A stretch of 64,000 nucleotides of DNA from Suttonella sp. R2A3 (GTDB lineage Bacteria; Pseudomonadota; Gammaproteobacteria; Cardiobacteriales; Cardiobacteriaceae). Under the pieces are notes generated by a model. That model made no database searches. It saw nothing but the letters and a program-made list of their open reading frames with translations, and was not told where the DNA came from. Where the stretch lies: contig NZ_CP090975.1 in the NCBI RefSeq assembly GCF_021513215.1, positions 675,501-739,500 on the forward strand, in the 5' to 3' direction. The position numbers and the translations under genes were made by a program. The first letter of the stretch is position 1. Every line of letters starts with the position of its first letter. Of this stretch, positions 1-8,702 are shown in pieces.

Positions 1-9
1 GTGTGTTTG

Positions 10-453
10 ATGAAAATTGGCGAACTCGCAAAAAAAGCCGGCTGCCCGTCTGAGACCATTCGCTACTATGAACGCGAAGGTTTATTACCGGCCGCCGATC
101 GCGACCCGGAAAATAATTACCGTCGCTATGACCAAAACCATTTAGAGCGATTGATGTTTATTCGTCGCTGTCGAACCTTAGAAATGACTCAAGACGAGAT
201 TCGCGAACTACTCTATGCGCGCGCTGACCCTGATGCGAGCTGCGCAACGATCAATGAGTTAATTGATGCGCATTTAGTGCATGTTCAGCAACGGATGGCA
301 GAGCTTAGCGCACTTGAAGCAGAGCTTGCCGAGTTACGCGCGCAATGCCTGCACGCTCACAGCACTCGAGAATGTGGCATCTTGCGCGAATTAGATCATG
401 GCAGTGAAGAAGCCTTAGCCAACGCCCCACCCCCAGGACACAAGCATCCTTAG
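10..453 (+). CDS. cadR: MerR-family regulator, Cd(II)/Pb(II)-responsive (CadR/PbrR type)
   Basis: A MerR-family metal sensor that would activate a divalent-metal efflux gene by distorting promoter DNA. The 147-residue product opens with the canonical MKIGELAKKAG winged-helix start, followed by the ETIRYYEREGLL helix typical of MerR proteins. A long dimerisation helix follows. The cysteine pattern (one Cys before the helix, then two about 8 residues apart near the C-terminus, the last in a CGIL motif) matches CadR/PbrR rather than MerR or CueR. A GTG at base 1 is in frame, but the ATG at base 10 gives the family start. No partner efflux gene is visible downstream; it may lie left of the window. 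Confidence 0.8.
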   Translation: MKIGELAKKAGCPSETIRYYEREGLLPAADRDPENNYRRYDQNHLERLMFIRRCRTLEMTQDEIRELLYARADPDASCATINELIDAHLVHVQQRMAELSALEAELAELRAQCLHAHSTRECGILRELDHGSEEALANAPPPGHKHP

Positions 454-541
454 GCGGTAACAAATCACCCATCTCAAGAAAAGCAATCTAAAAACCGATA
501 AAAAAGTGTGCCAGCGATGAGAGAGCCAACTTATAAGATGG

Positions 542-949
542 TTATTCCATTTTATAGACAATCGTCCATACTGCTTCACTATCAACTCCTTCACCGTCAT
601 GAAGTGTGGGCGAAAAGCGCGCTTCTTTCGACGTTTCCAGTGCTGAACGATCAATGGTTTTATTGCCTGAAGACTCTATGATAGAAACATTAGTGACTTC
701 CCCTAAATGATTTATTTCAAACTTCAGCTTAACCTTCCAAATGTCTCCACTATTGGCTCTACTTGCTACCCGACGTGGGAAAGTCAGTTCGGGCTTGAAC
801 GTCATTTCAGCTGGTGTAACCACAGGTCCTTCTACTTCAACATCGTTATCCTTTGGGTAATTCACCCAAACCAACAGCAACAGGGTTACGACTAAGGCAA
901 TTAATGCCAATGTAGCCTGTACAATTGCTTTTCTCTCTTCTTGGTTCAT
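542..949 (-). CDS. TonB C-terminal-domain protein, short membrane-anchored
   Basis: The 135-residue product has one N-terminal transmembrane helix (about residues 9-29) and a C-terminal domain with the VKLKFEINHLGEVTNVSIIESSG pattern and closing aromatic strand of the TonB C-terminal fold. It lacks the long proline-rich spacer of a true TonB that crosses the periplasm, so energy transduction to outer-membrane receptors is uncertain; TolA-like or other roles are possible. Its ATG overlaps the stop of the upstream opp ATPase gene by four bases (ATGA), so it is probably translated as the last gene of that operon. The family call rests on the C-terminal pattern only. Confidence 0.6.
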   Translation of the reverse strand: MNQEERKAIVQATLALIALVVTLLLLVWVNYPKDNDVEVEGPVVTPAEMTFKPELTFPRRVASRANSGDIWKVKLKFEINHLGEVTNVSIIESSGNKTIDRSALETSKEARFSPTLHDGEGVDSEAVWTIVYKME

Positions 950-2550
950 AAATCAAATGCCGCCTTAATTAATGTTTGGGTGTATGGGGTTTGTGGGTGA
1001 TGGAAAATTTGGTCTGCGCTGCCACGCTCCATCACTTGTCCGCGCTGCATGACGATCACTTCATCACTCATCGCACGCACAACTGCCAAATCATGACTAA
1101 TAAAGATATAAGAGAGTGAAAATTTTTGTTGTAAATGGCGTAATAATTCCACCACTTTGACCTGGATTGAGCGATCCAGCGCTGAAGTTGGCTCATCAAG
1201 CAAAACAAATTTAGGCTCTAAAATCACCGCGCGGGCAATAGCAATACGCTGACGTTGCCCACCAGAGAATTCATGCGGATAGCGGTTAATCATACTCGGG
1301 CTCAAAGAGACTTCCTCAAGCATCGCCGCTACCTTTTCTAAACGCGCTTTTTTGCTCAATTGCGGCTGATGAACCTGTAAACCTTCGCCAATGATCTCAC
1401 CAATAGTCATCCGCGGTGAGAGTGAGCCAAACGGATCTTGAAAGACGATTTGACGGTCAGCTTTGAGCTTTTGGCTCTGTTTGTCATGCGTGGTGTGTAG
1501 CTGCTGCCCTTCAAAAAACACTTCTCCTTGATAAGGCAACATTTGCATAATCGCTTTACCCAGGGTTGATTTACCCGAACCTGATTCACCAACCACCCCA
1601 AGGGTTTGTCCTTTTTGCAGGGTGAGTGAAATATTATCCACGGCTGTAAAGACTTTGCGTGGCTGGCCAAAAAAACTACGCTCAACCACAAAATCCACCG
1701 TGATATTATTCGCCTTTAGCAACACGTCTGCATCTTCTGCCACAGCGTCTTTCAGTCCTTTCGGTGTCGCATTGAGCAGCATCTGGGTATAAGGCTGCTG
1801 CGGACGAGCAAAGACTTCTTTAATATCGCCCTGCTCGATAATCTCGCCATCTTTCATCACACACACGGTATCGGCGTAATGCTCTGCAAGACCAAGATCA
1901 TGGGTGATGAAAATAATCGCCATCCCTAATTCTTGCTGCAACTCGTTTAATAAATCGAGAATATCTGCTTGAATCGTTACATCGAGCGCGGTGGTCGGCT
2001 CATCAGCAATCAATAAATCAGGGCTATTGATTAACGCCATCGCAATCATGATGCGTTGCAACTGTCCGCCGGAAAACTCATGTGGATACGCCGATAAACG
2101 GCGCTCTGCTTGATCAATCCCCACTTTCTCTAACAACAATACCGTGTGCTTACGCACCGCCGCTTGGCTTTGTTTACTATCATGGGCAAGGATGGCCTCG
2201 CCGAGCTGCTTACCGATACGCATAAACGGATTAAGAGAAGTCATCGGCTCCTGGAAGATCATCCCGATACGACTACCACGAATCTCACGCAAAGTGCCTT
2301 CGCTCGCATCTAACAACGACTGTCCATCAAAATGCACGCGAGCATCAGCACCATATTGAGTAATATTATCAGGTAACAGTCGCACCAAAGACATTGCTGT
2401 CACCGATTTACCCGATCCAGACTCACCGACTAAAGCCAGCGTTTGCCCTTTAGCCAAACGAAAGCTCACATCTTTAACCGCGTGTACCGTTTCGTGGTTA
2501 AGCGCGAAATCGATGCGTAAATGCTCAACCTCTAATAGCGTTTGATCCAT
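946..2550 (-). CDS. Oligopeptide ABC transporter, fused OppD-OppF-type ATPase
   Basis: A 534-residue protein with two complete ABC ATPase domains in tandem. The first has a Walker A motif (GESGSGKS) near residues 42-49, an FSGGQ signature near 159-163 and the ADEPTTALD Walker B. The second repeats these near 321-328, 428-432 and LDEPTSALD. Each half ends with the PYTQ-type segment of the oligopeptide/dipeptide ATPase family. It powers peptide import with the two permeases encoded just upstream. In E. coli Opp the two ATPases are separate proteins; a fused layout is known for YejF, so this gene may be described as yejF-like although its permeases look like OppB and OppC. Confidence 0.9.
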   Translation of the reverse strand: MDQTLLEVEHLRIDFALNHETVHAVKDVSFRLAKGQTLALVGESGSGKSVTAMSLVRLLPDNITQYGADARVHFDGQSLLDASEGTLREIRGSRIGMIFQEPMTSLNPFMRIGKQLGEAILAHDSKQSQAAVRKHTVLLLEKVGIDQAERRLSAYPHEFSGGQLQRIMIAMALINSPDLLIADEPTTALDVTIQADILDLLNELQQELGMAIIFITHDLGLAEHYADTVCVMKDGEIIEQGDIKEVFARPQQPYTQMLLNATPKGLKDAVAEDADVLLKANNITVDFVVERSFFGQPRKVFTAVDNISLTLQKGQTLGVVGESGSGKSTLGKAIMQMLPYQGEVFFEGQQLHTTHDKQSQKLKADRQIVFQDPFGSLSPRMTIGEIIGEGLQVHQPQLSKKARLEKVAAMLEEVSLSPSMINRYPHEFSGGQRQRIAIARAVILEPKFVLLDEPTSALDRSIQVKVVELLRHLQQKFSLSYIFISHDLAVVRAMSDEVIVMQRGQVMERGSADQIFHHPQTPYTQTLIKAAFDL

Positions 2551-2551
2551 A

Positions 2552-3445
2552 TTAACGGTCCTTAGGGTCTAGCGCATCGCGCAAGCCATCGCCAATAAAA
2601 TTAAAACACAACAGAATCAATGCAAGAAAAATAGCGGGAAATAGCAACGTCCACGGCGTACTCTCCATTTGATTCGCTCCTTCAGAAATCAACACGCCTA
2701 GACTGGTCATCGGCTCTTGTACACCCAAACCTAAAAAACTCAAAAAGCTTTCTGTGAGAATAACCACCGGAATGGTCAGAGTGACATAAACAATCACCGT
2801 ACCGAGCGTATTAGGGATAATATGGCGACGAATAATGCTGCCACTTGATACCCCCATCGCCTGCGCGGCAATAACAAATTCCTTATGTCGCAAGGACAAC
2901 GTCTGCCCACGCACAATACGCGCCATCGTCAGCCATTCAATCGCACCAATGGCAGCGAACATCAAAACGATATTCCGCCCAAAAAAGGCCATCAACAAAA
3001 TCACAAAGAACATAAACGGCATCGAGTACATGACATCGACGAAACGCATCATTAAATTATCCACACGTCCGCCCACATAACCGGCAACCGCGCCATAAGT
3101 CACGCCAATCAACAAACTGACACTGGTAGCCGCCAACCCAACCAATAAAGAAATGCGAATGCCATACATCGTGCGCACAAACAAATCACGTCCATTGCCC
3201 TCTGTACCAAACCAATGCCCGTTTTCCCAACTCGGCGGCATTTGATAATAGTCCCAAAAGATTTGATCGAATGCAAAAGGACGCAGCATCGGGCCAAATA
3301 TTGCCATCGCGCTGATACCGAGCAGGACAAAAATCGACGTTAGTGCCGCTTTATTGCTACGTAGGCGCTGCCAAGCGTTATGCCATAAGCTTTCACCTTT
3401 TGGTGCCTGAGTAATATCACCTGTGCTATGGATTTGCTCACTCAT
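2552..3445 (-). CDS. oppC: Oligopeptide ABC transporter permease OppC
   Basis: A 297-residue inner-membrane permease with one transmembrane helix after a short polar N-terminus, a periplasmic loop and the binding-protein-dependent transport domain. The EFVIAAQAMGVSSGSIIRRHIIPN segment is the EAA loop that docks on the ATPase. The stretch GVLISEGANQMESTPW closely matches OppC of enteric bacteria. It lies one base from the ATPase gene and overlaps the end of oppB by four bases, so the three are translationally linked. It pairs with OppB to form the peptide channel. Confidence 0.92.
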   Translation of the reverse strand: MSEQIHSTGDITQAPKGESLWHNAWQRLRSNKAALTSIFVLLGISAMAIFGPMLRPFAFDQIFWDYYQMPPSWENGHWFGTEGNGRDLFVRTMYGIRISLLVGLAATSVSLLIGVTYGAVAGYVGGRVDNLMMRFVDVMYSMPFMFFVILLMAFFGRNIVLMFAAIGAIEWLTMARIVRGQTLSLRHKEFVIAAQAMGVSSGSIIRRHIIPNTLGTVIVYVTLTIPVVILTESFLSFLGLGVQEPMTSLGVLISEGANQMESTPWTLLFPAIFLALILLCFNFIGDGLRDALDPKDR

Positions 3446-4365
3446 GCGGTTAACCTCACTTTTGGATCTAAGAAAGCATAGGCCAAATCAACCAACAGAT
3501 TAAACAAGACGATTAGTGAGCCATAAAACACCACAACCCCCATCACCAAGGTATAGTCGCGATTAAGCGCGCCTTGCACAAAATAACGCCCAATACCAGG
3601 AATGCCAAAAATCTGCTCAATCACCACCGAACCGGTAAGAATCGTCGCACATGCTGGCCCTAAATAACTCACTACCGGCATCAACGCCGGCTTCAAACAA
3701 TGTCGCAGAACCACATTAATTTCCGAGAGTCCTTTAGCGCGTGCGGTACGTACATGGTTGGCATGCAACACTTCAATCATCGAACCACGCATTAGTCGCG
3801 AAATATAGGCTATTTGCGGTAACGCCAGAGTGATAACTGGTAACACCATTTGCTGCCAACTTTGCCCCCACCCCCCAACCGGTAACCATTTCGCATAAAT
3901 CGCTAACAATAAAGTAAGTATCGGTGCCATGACAAAATTTGGGATGACAATCCCAATCATCGCCGAACTCATGACCGAATAATCCGTGGCGCTATTTTGG
4001 CGAATGGCCGCGATAGAGCCGAGTACGCATCCCACCAACACGGCAATCAACATCGCCATCCCACCCAACTTGAGCGACACAGGAAGCCCATAACCAATCA
4101 GCTCGGTTACTGTGCGGTCTTTATATTGAAAAGATGGACCAAAATCACCTTGGATAATATTACCGAGATAACGCACGTATTGTTTGGGCAGCGGCTCATC
4201 AAGATGATATATCACATTAAGGTTAGCCTGAATTTCTGCGGGTAAAGTCCGCTCTTGATCGAACGGGCCTCCTGGGGCGATACGGATCAGAAAAAAAGCC
4301 AAGGTGATGATAATCAATAGGGTAGGAACGGCAATCAGCAGCCGTTTCAAGACGTAGCGGAGCAT
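3442..4365 (-). CDS. oppB: Oligopeptide ABC transporter permease OppB
   Basis: A 307-residue inner-membrane permease. It starts with MLRYVLKRLL and an N-terminal transmembrane helix, then the conserved RIAPGGPFDQER motif and a YGLPVSLKLG segment. An EAA loop (ARAKGLSEINVVLRHCLKPAL) contacts the ATPase, and the final helix runs to DPKVR. Length and motifs fit OppB. It is the first gene of the minus-strand opp operon and faces oppA across a 135-bp gap, so both halves of the transporter are probably controlled from that divergent promoter region. Confidence 0.92.
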   Translation of the reverse strand: MLRYVLKRLLIAVPTLLIIITLAFFLIRIAPGGPFDQERTLPAEIQANLNVIYHLDEPLPKQYVRYLGNIIQGDFGPSFQYKDRTVTELIGYGLPVSLKLGGMAMLIAVLVGCVLGSIAAIRQNSATDYSVMSSAMIGIVIPNFVMAPILTLLLAIYAKWLPVGGWGQSWQQMVLPVITLALPQIAYISRLMRGSMIEVLHANHVRTARAKGLSEINVVLRHCLKPALMPVVSYLGPACATILTGSVVIEQIFGIPGIGRYFVQGALNRDYTLVMGVVVFYGSLIVLFNLLVDLAYAFLDPKVRLTA

Positions 4366-4500
4366 AATAAAATCAATAACTCAAAATAACCTCAGCAATA
4401 TATCACTGGAGTTATCGATGGATCAAAACTTATGATACGCTGAGCACACATGGAGACACCTTGTCGCCAGCTATTTTTTGCCACTTTTTAAGGAACTATT

Positions 4501-6075
4501 ATGCAACGTTTGTTATTCAGTCTGGCCGCCTGCTGCTTGATGATGGCCAATTTTGCCCAAGCTGAAATGGTTTTTAACCGCAGCAACGATGCCGAACCGT
4601 CAAGTATGGACCCACAGCTCGCGCAAGGGATCCCTGAAATGCACATTTTACGCGATATGTACGAAGGGCTGGTGAGCGAAAATGCCGCCGCGGAAACCAT
4701 TCCCGGGATGGCGCATTCTTGGGATGTATCAAGTGATGGCCTGACCTACACCTTCCACTTACGCGAAGCCACTTGGTCGGATGGTCAACCAGTCACCGCT
4801 GAAGATTTTGTTTATGCCTGGCAACGCGGTGTTGATCCTACCATTGGCAGCAATTACAGCTTTATGCTCTATCCGATTAAAAACGCGCAAGCGATTGCCA
4901 AAGGTGAGGCTGAGCTCAGCAGCTTAGGAGTGACAGCAATCAATCCACAAACTCTAGAAGTGCAACTGGAAAACCCAACCCCATATTTTATCGGCATGCT
5001 GACCAATGCCGTCGCCTATCCTGTACCCAAGCATGTGGTTGAACAATATGGCGATCAATGGACGCGCTTAGAGCATGTGGTGAGCAATGGTCCATTTGTA
5101 ATGCAGGATTGGCTGCCACAAGCCACCATCACTTTGGCTAAATCTGATCAATATTGGGATAAAGACAACGTTAGCTTAGATAAGGTGGTCTTTCATGTCA
5201 CCGAAGATAAGAATGCCGAACTGCGTCGCTACCGCGCAGGTGAGCTAGATTGGACATCTGATGTGCCTAGCGATCAGATGCAATGGATGAATGAACATCT
5301 TAGCGATGAACTGCACATCAACAACTACCTCGGTACCTATTATTACGGCTTTAACTTAACCAAAGCGCCATTCAAAGACAATATCGAACTGCGTGAAGCA
5401 TTGACGCTAGCGATTAACCGTGAGCTTATTGTCGATAAGATTACCGCTGCAGGGGAAACCGCCGCCTATAGTTTTGTTGTGCCAGGCGTAAGTCACTATT
5501 TTGAGGGTTATCAGCCGCCTTATACTTCGCTAACTAATGAAGAGCGCATCGTACGTGCGAAAGAATTATACGCAGAAGCTGGCTATAGCAAAGAAAATCC
5601 GCTGGAGATTGAATTGCTTTATAGCAACAGCGACAATAACCGCCGTATTGCCATCGCCATCGCTTCGATGTGGAAAGAGTCGCTTGGTGTAGAAACCAAT
5701 TTGGTCAATAAAGAATGGAAAGCTTATTTGAATGACCGCCGCGAGAAAAACACTCAAGTATTCCGCGCGTCTTGGATTGGTGATTACGATGATCCCAATA
5801 CCTTTTTAGAGCTGTGGCAAAGCGCCTCAACCTCAAACAGTATCGGTTTTAACGATCCTGAATATGACAAGCTCATTCAAGCCGCTGCTTCTGAACAAGA
5901 TATGGATAAGCGCGCACAATTACTGAGTCAGGCCGAACAGCGCTTACTGGATAATTACAGCTTAATTCCGATTTATTTCTATGTATCGAAGCACTTAGTG
6001 AAACCGTATGTCAGCGGCTATGCCGGCAATGTGATGAATCATTGGCCGTCAAAATATATTCAAGTGGATAAATGA
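4501..6075 (+). CDS. oppA: Periplasmic oligopeptide-binding protein OppA
   Basis: A 524-residue extracytoplasmic solute-binding protein of family 5. The N-terminus is a Sec signal peptide (MQRLLFSLAACCLMMANFAQA) with cleavage expected near residue 21. The mature part contains the EPSSMDPQ start motif, the GLTYTFHLREATWSDGQPVTAEDF family signature and the C-terminal YGxN-type ligand segments. No lipobox is evident, so it should be soluble in the periplasm. It delivers peptides to OppBC encoded divergently upstream. An AGGAACT ribosome-binding site lies upstream of the ATG, and an intrinsic terminator follows the gene. Confidence 0.93.
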   Translation: MQRLLFSLAACCLMMANFAQAEMVFNRSNDAEPSSMDPQLAQGIPEMHILRDMYEGLVSENAAAETIPGMAHSWDVSSDGLTYTFHLREATWSDGQPVTAEDFVYAWQRGVDPTIGSNYSFMLYPIKNAQAIAKGEAELSSLGVTAINPQTLEVQLENPTPYFIGMLTNAVAYPVPKHVVEQYGDQWTRLEHVVSNGPFVMQDWLPQATITLAKSDQYWDKDNVSLDKVVFHVTEDKNAELRRYRAGELDWTSDVPSDQMQWMNEHLSDELHINNYLGTYYYGFNLTKAPFKDNIELREALTLAINRELIVDKITAAGETAAYSFVVPGVSHYFEGYQPPYTSLTNEERIVRAKELYAEAGYSKENPLEIELLYSNSDNNRRIAIAIASMWKESLGVETNLVNKEWKAYLNDRREKNTQVFRASWIGDYDDPNTFLELWQSASTSNSIGFNDPEYDKLIQAAASEQDMDKRAQLLSQAEQRLLDNYSLIPIYFYVSKHLVKPYVSGYAGNVMNHWPSKYIQVDK

Positions 6076-6109
6076 GCCGCCGATCACGTGTCTCATAAAG
6101 AGAAAACCC

Positions 6110-6142
6110 ATCGGGTTAGTGAATGCTAGCCCGATTTTTTTA
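6110..6142 (+). terminator. Intrinsic terminator after oppA
   Basis: The inverted repeat ATCGGGTTAG / CTAGCCCGAT has one mismatch at most, a 6-base loop and a run of T directly after it. It lies 35 bp after the oppA stop and is oriented to end that transcript. Confidence 0.85.
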
Positions 6143-6356
6143 TACGATAAGATCAGGCTGCCAAGCCTTATTGCGAGAGCTATCTTAGCCTGAACATCCC
6201 TGTCTTTCTCACTCAATCCGACACATTCCTTCGAATCAAACAAAGCACAGCGCCGTCCTTAATCTCACCAAGATAGCTCTCACAAGAAGGCTATCATTGT
6301 TTAATTATTATTAAAGATAATTCAGACAAATACAAGTTATAAATTGTTACAGCGTT
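6143..6356. other. Intergenic stretch with no recognised gene
   Basis: The gap between oppA and pgk is about 360 bp. Apart from the oppA terminator and the 16-bp hairpin described separately, I see only short open frames without ribosome-binding sites and an AT-rich segment. No RNA gene was recognised. Confidence 0.5.
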
Positions 6357-6396
6357 ACACAAGAAAGCATGGCCTGATGACCATGCTTTCTTGTGT
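6357..6396. repeat. Perfect 16-bp inverted repeat downstream of pgk
   Basis: The arms ACACAAGAAAGCATGG and CCATGCTTTCTTGTGT are perfectly complementary and flank an 8-base loop. No T-run follows on either strand, so it is not a classical rho-independent terminator. It could stabilise the 3' end of the pgk mRNA, act as a protein-binding palindrome, or be a remnant of a small element. Confidence 0.7.
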
Positions 6397-6439
6397 TCTA
6401 AGCGTCACTGCTCTAGCCAAGAGCGCTTTTTTTAAAGTA

Positions 6440-7600
6440 TTAGCTTAATACAGCGATCCCAGGTAAGGTTTTACCCTCAAGATATTCAAGCATCGAGCCC
6501 CCACCGGTGGATACATAATCCACGCCGTTTTCAACGCCAAATACGCCAATCGCAGCAATCGTATCACCGCCCCCGGCAAAGCTAAATCCGTCACTTGCGG
6601 CAATCGCCTCACTCAATGCTTTGGTCCCAGCGGCGAACGGTGCCATTTCGAACACCCCGACCGGGCCATTCCAAACAATCGTACCGGCTTTCGCAATCGC
6701 TTGTTCGTAGCGTGCGGCACTCTTTGGCCCAATATCCAAAATCATTTCATTGCTTTGGATTTCATCGAGTGCGCAGATGCGATGTTCTGCATCTTCAGCA
6801 AATGCTTTAGCAACTACCACATCTTCGGGTAATAACAACGTGACCCCACGCGCTTTCGCCTTATTAATCATCGCCTTCGCATCAGCGAGCAAATCCGGTT
6901 CAGACAGCGAGCTACCGACCTCATAACCAGCGGCTTGTAAGAAGGTATTAGCAATGCCGCCGCCAGGAATCAGTACATCAACTTTTTCCAACAAACTTTT
7001 TAACACCAGTAGTTTAGACGATACTTTCGCACCACCAACAATCGCTAACATCGGTCGTTTAGGATCGTGTAGCAGTGCTTCGAGGGTGCGCACTTCTTTC
7101 TCTACCAATAAGCCGGCACACGCCTGTGGTGCAAATTTCGCCACCCCATGGGTTGAAGCTTGTGCGCGATGCACCACCCCAAAACCATCGCTAACAAACA
7201 CATCACACAGCGCCGCATAAGCTTTAGCAAGCGCTTCATCGTCTTTTTTCTCACCAACATTGAAGCGCACATTTTCTAACAAGACCACCTCGCCTGCGCC
7301 AACCTCTGGCGGATTATCAAGATAATCTTTCACTAAACGCACGTCTTGGCCAAGCGCTTTACTCAAATAGGCAGCGACAGGCGCTAACGATAGTGTTTCG
7401 TCGTATTCACCCTCTTTAGGTCGTCCTAAATGCGCCATAATCATCACTGAGGCATCGTGCGCTAAGACTTCTCGAATGGTTGGCAAGGCGGCTTGGATGC
7501 GCGCATCGCTGGTGATTTCACCATCTTTAAGCGGTACATTGAGATCGAGGCGCATCAAAACGCGTTGTTTGTCTAAAGTTACATCATTTAAGGTTTTCAT
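6440..7600 (-). CDS. pgk: Phosphoglycerate kinase
   Basis: Converts 1,3-bisphosphoglycerate and ADP to 3-phosphoglycerate and ATP in glycolysis. The 386-residue product has the RVLMRLDLNVPLKDGEI signature near the N-terminus, the AHLGRPKE substrate loop, the GGAKVSSKL nucleotide motif and a C-terminal GGGDTIAAI loop. An upstream in-frame start would add 17 residues, but the ATG at 7600 has a GGGAGA ribosome-binding site and gives the usual N-terminus. It follows gap on the same strand, separated by a strong terminator-like hairpin, so its expression may be partly uncoupled from gap. Confidence 0.96.
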   Translation of the reverse strand: MKTLNDVTLDKQRVLMRLDLNVPLKDGEITSDARIQAALPTIREVLAHDASVMIMAHLGRPKEGEYDETLSLAPVAAYLSKALGQDVRLVKDYLDNPPEVGAGEVVLLENVRFNVGEKKDDEALAKAYAALCDVFVSDGFGVVHRAQASTHGVAKFAPQACAGLLVEKEVRTLEALLHDPKRPMLAIVGGAKVSSKLLVLKSLLEKVDVLIPGGGIANTFLQAAGYEVGSSLSEPDLLADAKAMINKAKARGVTLLLPEDVVVAKAFAEDAEHRICALDEIQSNEMILDIGPKSAARYEQAIAKAGTIVWNGPVGVFEMAPFAAGTKALSEAIAASDGFSFAGGGDTIAAIGVFGVENGVDYVSTGGGSMLEYLEGKTLPGIAVLS

Positions 7601-7613
7601 GGTGTTCTCCCAT

Positions 7614-7643
7614 AAAAAACGCCGAATGCTATCGGCGTTTTTT
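7614..7643 (-). terminator. Terminator-like hairpin between gap and pgk
   Basis: Read on the minus strand, AAAAAACGCCGA and TCGGCGTTTTTT form a 12-bp stem with a 6-base loop and end in six T. It sits between the gap stop and the pgk start, only 13 bases before the pgk ATG. It should terminate most transcripts from gap or act as an attenuator. Confidence 0.8.
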
Positions 7644-7654
7644 CGTGTCATTAA

Positions 7655-8671
7655 TTAAGCGTGATACATCACTTTAGCGGTATCGAGCATACGGCAAGAG
7701 AAGCCCCACTCGTTGTCATACCAAGCCAAAACTTTCACTAAACGATCACCAATCACACGCGTTTCTAACGAATCTACCGTCGAAGACGCCGGGCAATGGT
7801 TGTAGTCAATAGACACTAATGGTTCATCGCTATAATCCAACGCCAGACCCAATGAATCATCGCCAGCGGCTGCTTTTTTCAACACTCGATTAATTTCTTC
7901 TACAGTCACATCCCGTGCTGCAGTAAAGGTTAAATCAACCATTGACACATTAGGGGTTGGTACTCGAATCGCCATCCCATCTAAACGGCCATTAAGCTCT
8001 GGGAGAACCAAACCAACCGCTTTAGCAGCACCAGTTTTGGTTGGGATCATCGACACACCCGCTGTACGCGCACGACGCATATCTTTATGCGATTTATCTA
8101 AGATACGCTGATCGTTAGTGTAGGCATGAATCGTGGTAATCAAACCGGTTTCAATACCGATTTTTTCATGGAGCACTTTAGCGACCGGTGCTAAACAGTT
8201 TGTGGTACAAGAGGCGTTAGAAACCACTTGCATATCAGCGGTTAAATCACCTTCGTTAACCCCGTAAACAACCGTGGCATCCACATCGCTACCACCAGGA
8301 GCAGAGAGTAAGACTTTTTTAGCGCCTGATTCGAGGTGCACCATCGATTTTTCTTTACTGTTAAAGAACCCGGTGCATTCAAGCACGATATCCACCCCAA
8401 GCTCGCCCCAAGGCAGATTCGCAGGGTCTCTATCAGAAAAGCATTTGATGGTTTTCCCTTTGACAACAATATCATGACCCGACAAGCTCGCTTCAAAAGG
8501 GAAACGGCCATGAGTTGAATCATAGCGCAATAAATGAATGCGCATTTCTGGGTCATCTAGGCTGTTAATCGCTACCAATTCAAACTCGTCGTCCATGCCT
8601 TGTTCATAAATTGCACGAAACACACAACGCCCAATACGGCCAAACCCATTAATGGCTACTTTTATCGCCAT
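7655..8671 (-). CDS. gap: Glyceraldehyde-3-phosphate dehydrogenase, type I
   Basis: Oxidises glyceraldehyde-3-phosphate to 1,3-bisphosphoglycerate using NAD(P). The 338-residue product starts with the NGFGRIGR nucleotide-binding motif and has the catalytic SNASCTTNC motif with its active-site cysteine. The [19 protein letters not shown] segment and the C-terminal [14 protein letters not shown] are also family features. E. coli epd (erythrose-4-phosphate dehydrogenase) sits beside pgk and is a close relative. This protein keeps the GAPDH-type IHAYTNDQ and [10 protein letters not shown] segments, so gap is preferred. It lies between tkt and pgk on the same strand. Confidence 0.9.
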   Translation of the reverse strand: MAIKVAINGFGRIGRCVFRAIYEQGMDDEFELVAINSLDDPEMRIHLLRYDSTHGRFPFEASLSGHDIVVKGKTIKCFSDRDPANLPWGELGVDIVLECTGFFNSKEKSMVHLESGAKKVLLSAPGGSDVDATVVYGVNEGDLTADMQVVSNASCTTNCLAPVAKVLHEKIGIETGLITTIHAYTNDQRILDKSHKDMRRARTAGVSMIPTKTGAAKAVGLVLPELNGRLDGMAIRVPTPNVSMVDLTFTAARDVTVEEINRVLKKAAAGDDSLGLALDYSDEPLVSIDYNHCPASSTVDSLETRVIGDRLVKVLAWYDNEWGFSCRMLDTAKVMYHA

Positions 8672-8702
8672 AAGAACACTCCTTTATATACCTTCAAAAC
8701 CG

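Noticed and set aside
7655-8671. Erythrose-4-phosphate dehydrogenase (epd)
   Set aside because: Position next to pgk suggested it, but the protein keeps GAPDH-type segments ([18 protein letters not shown]) that Epd lacks.
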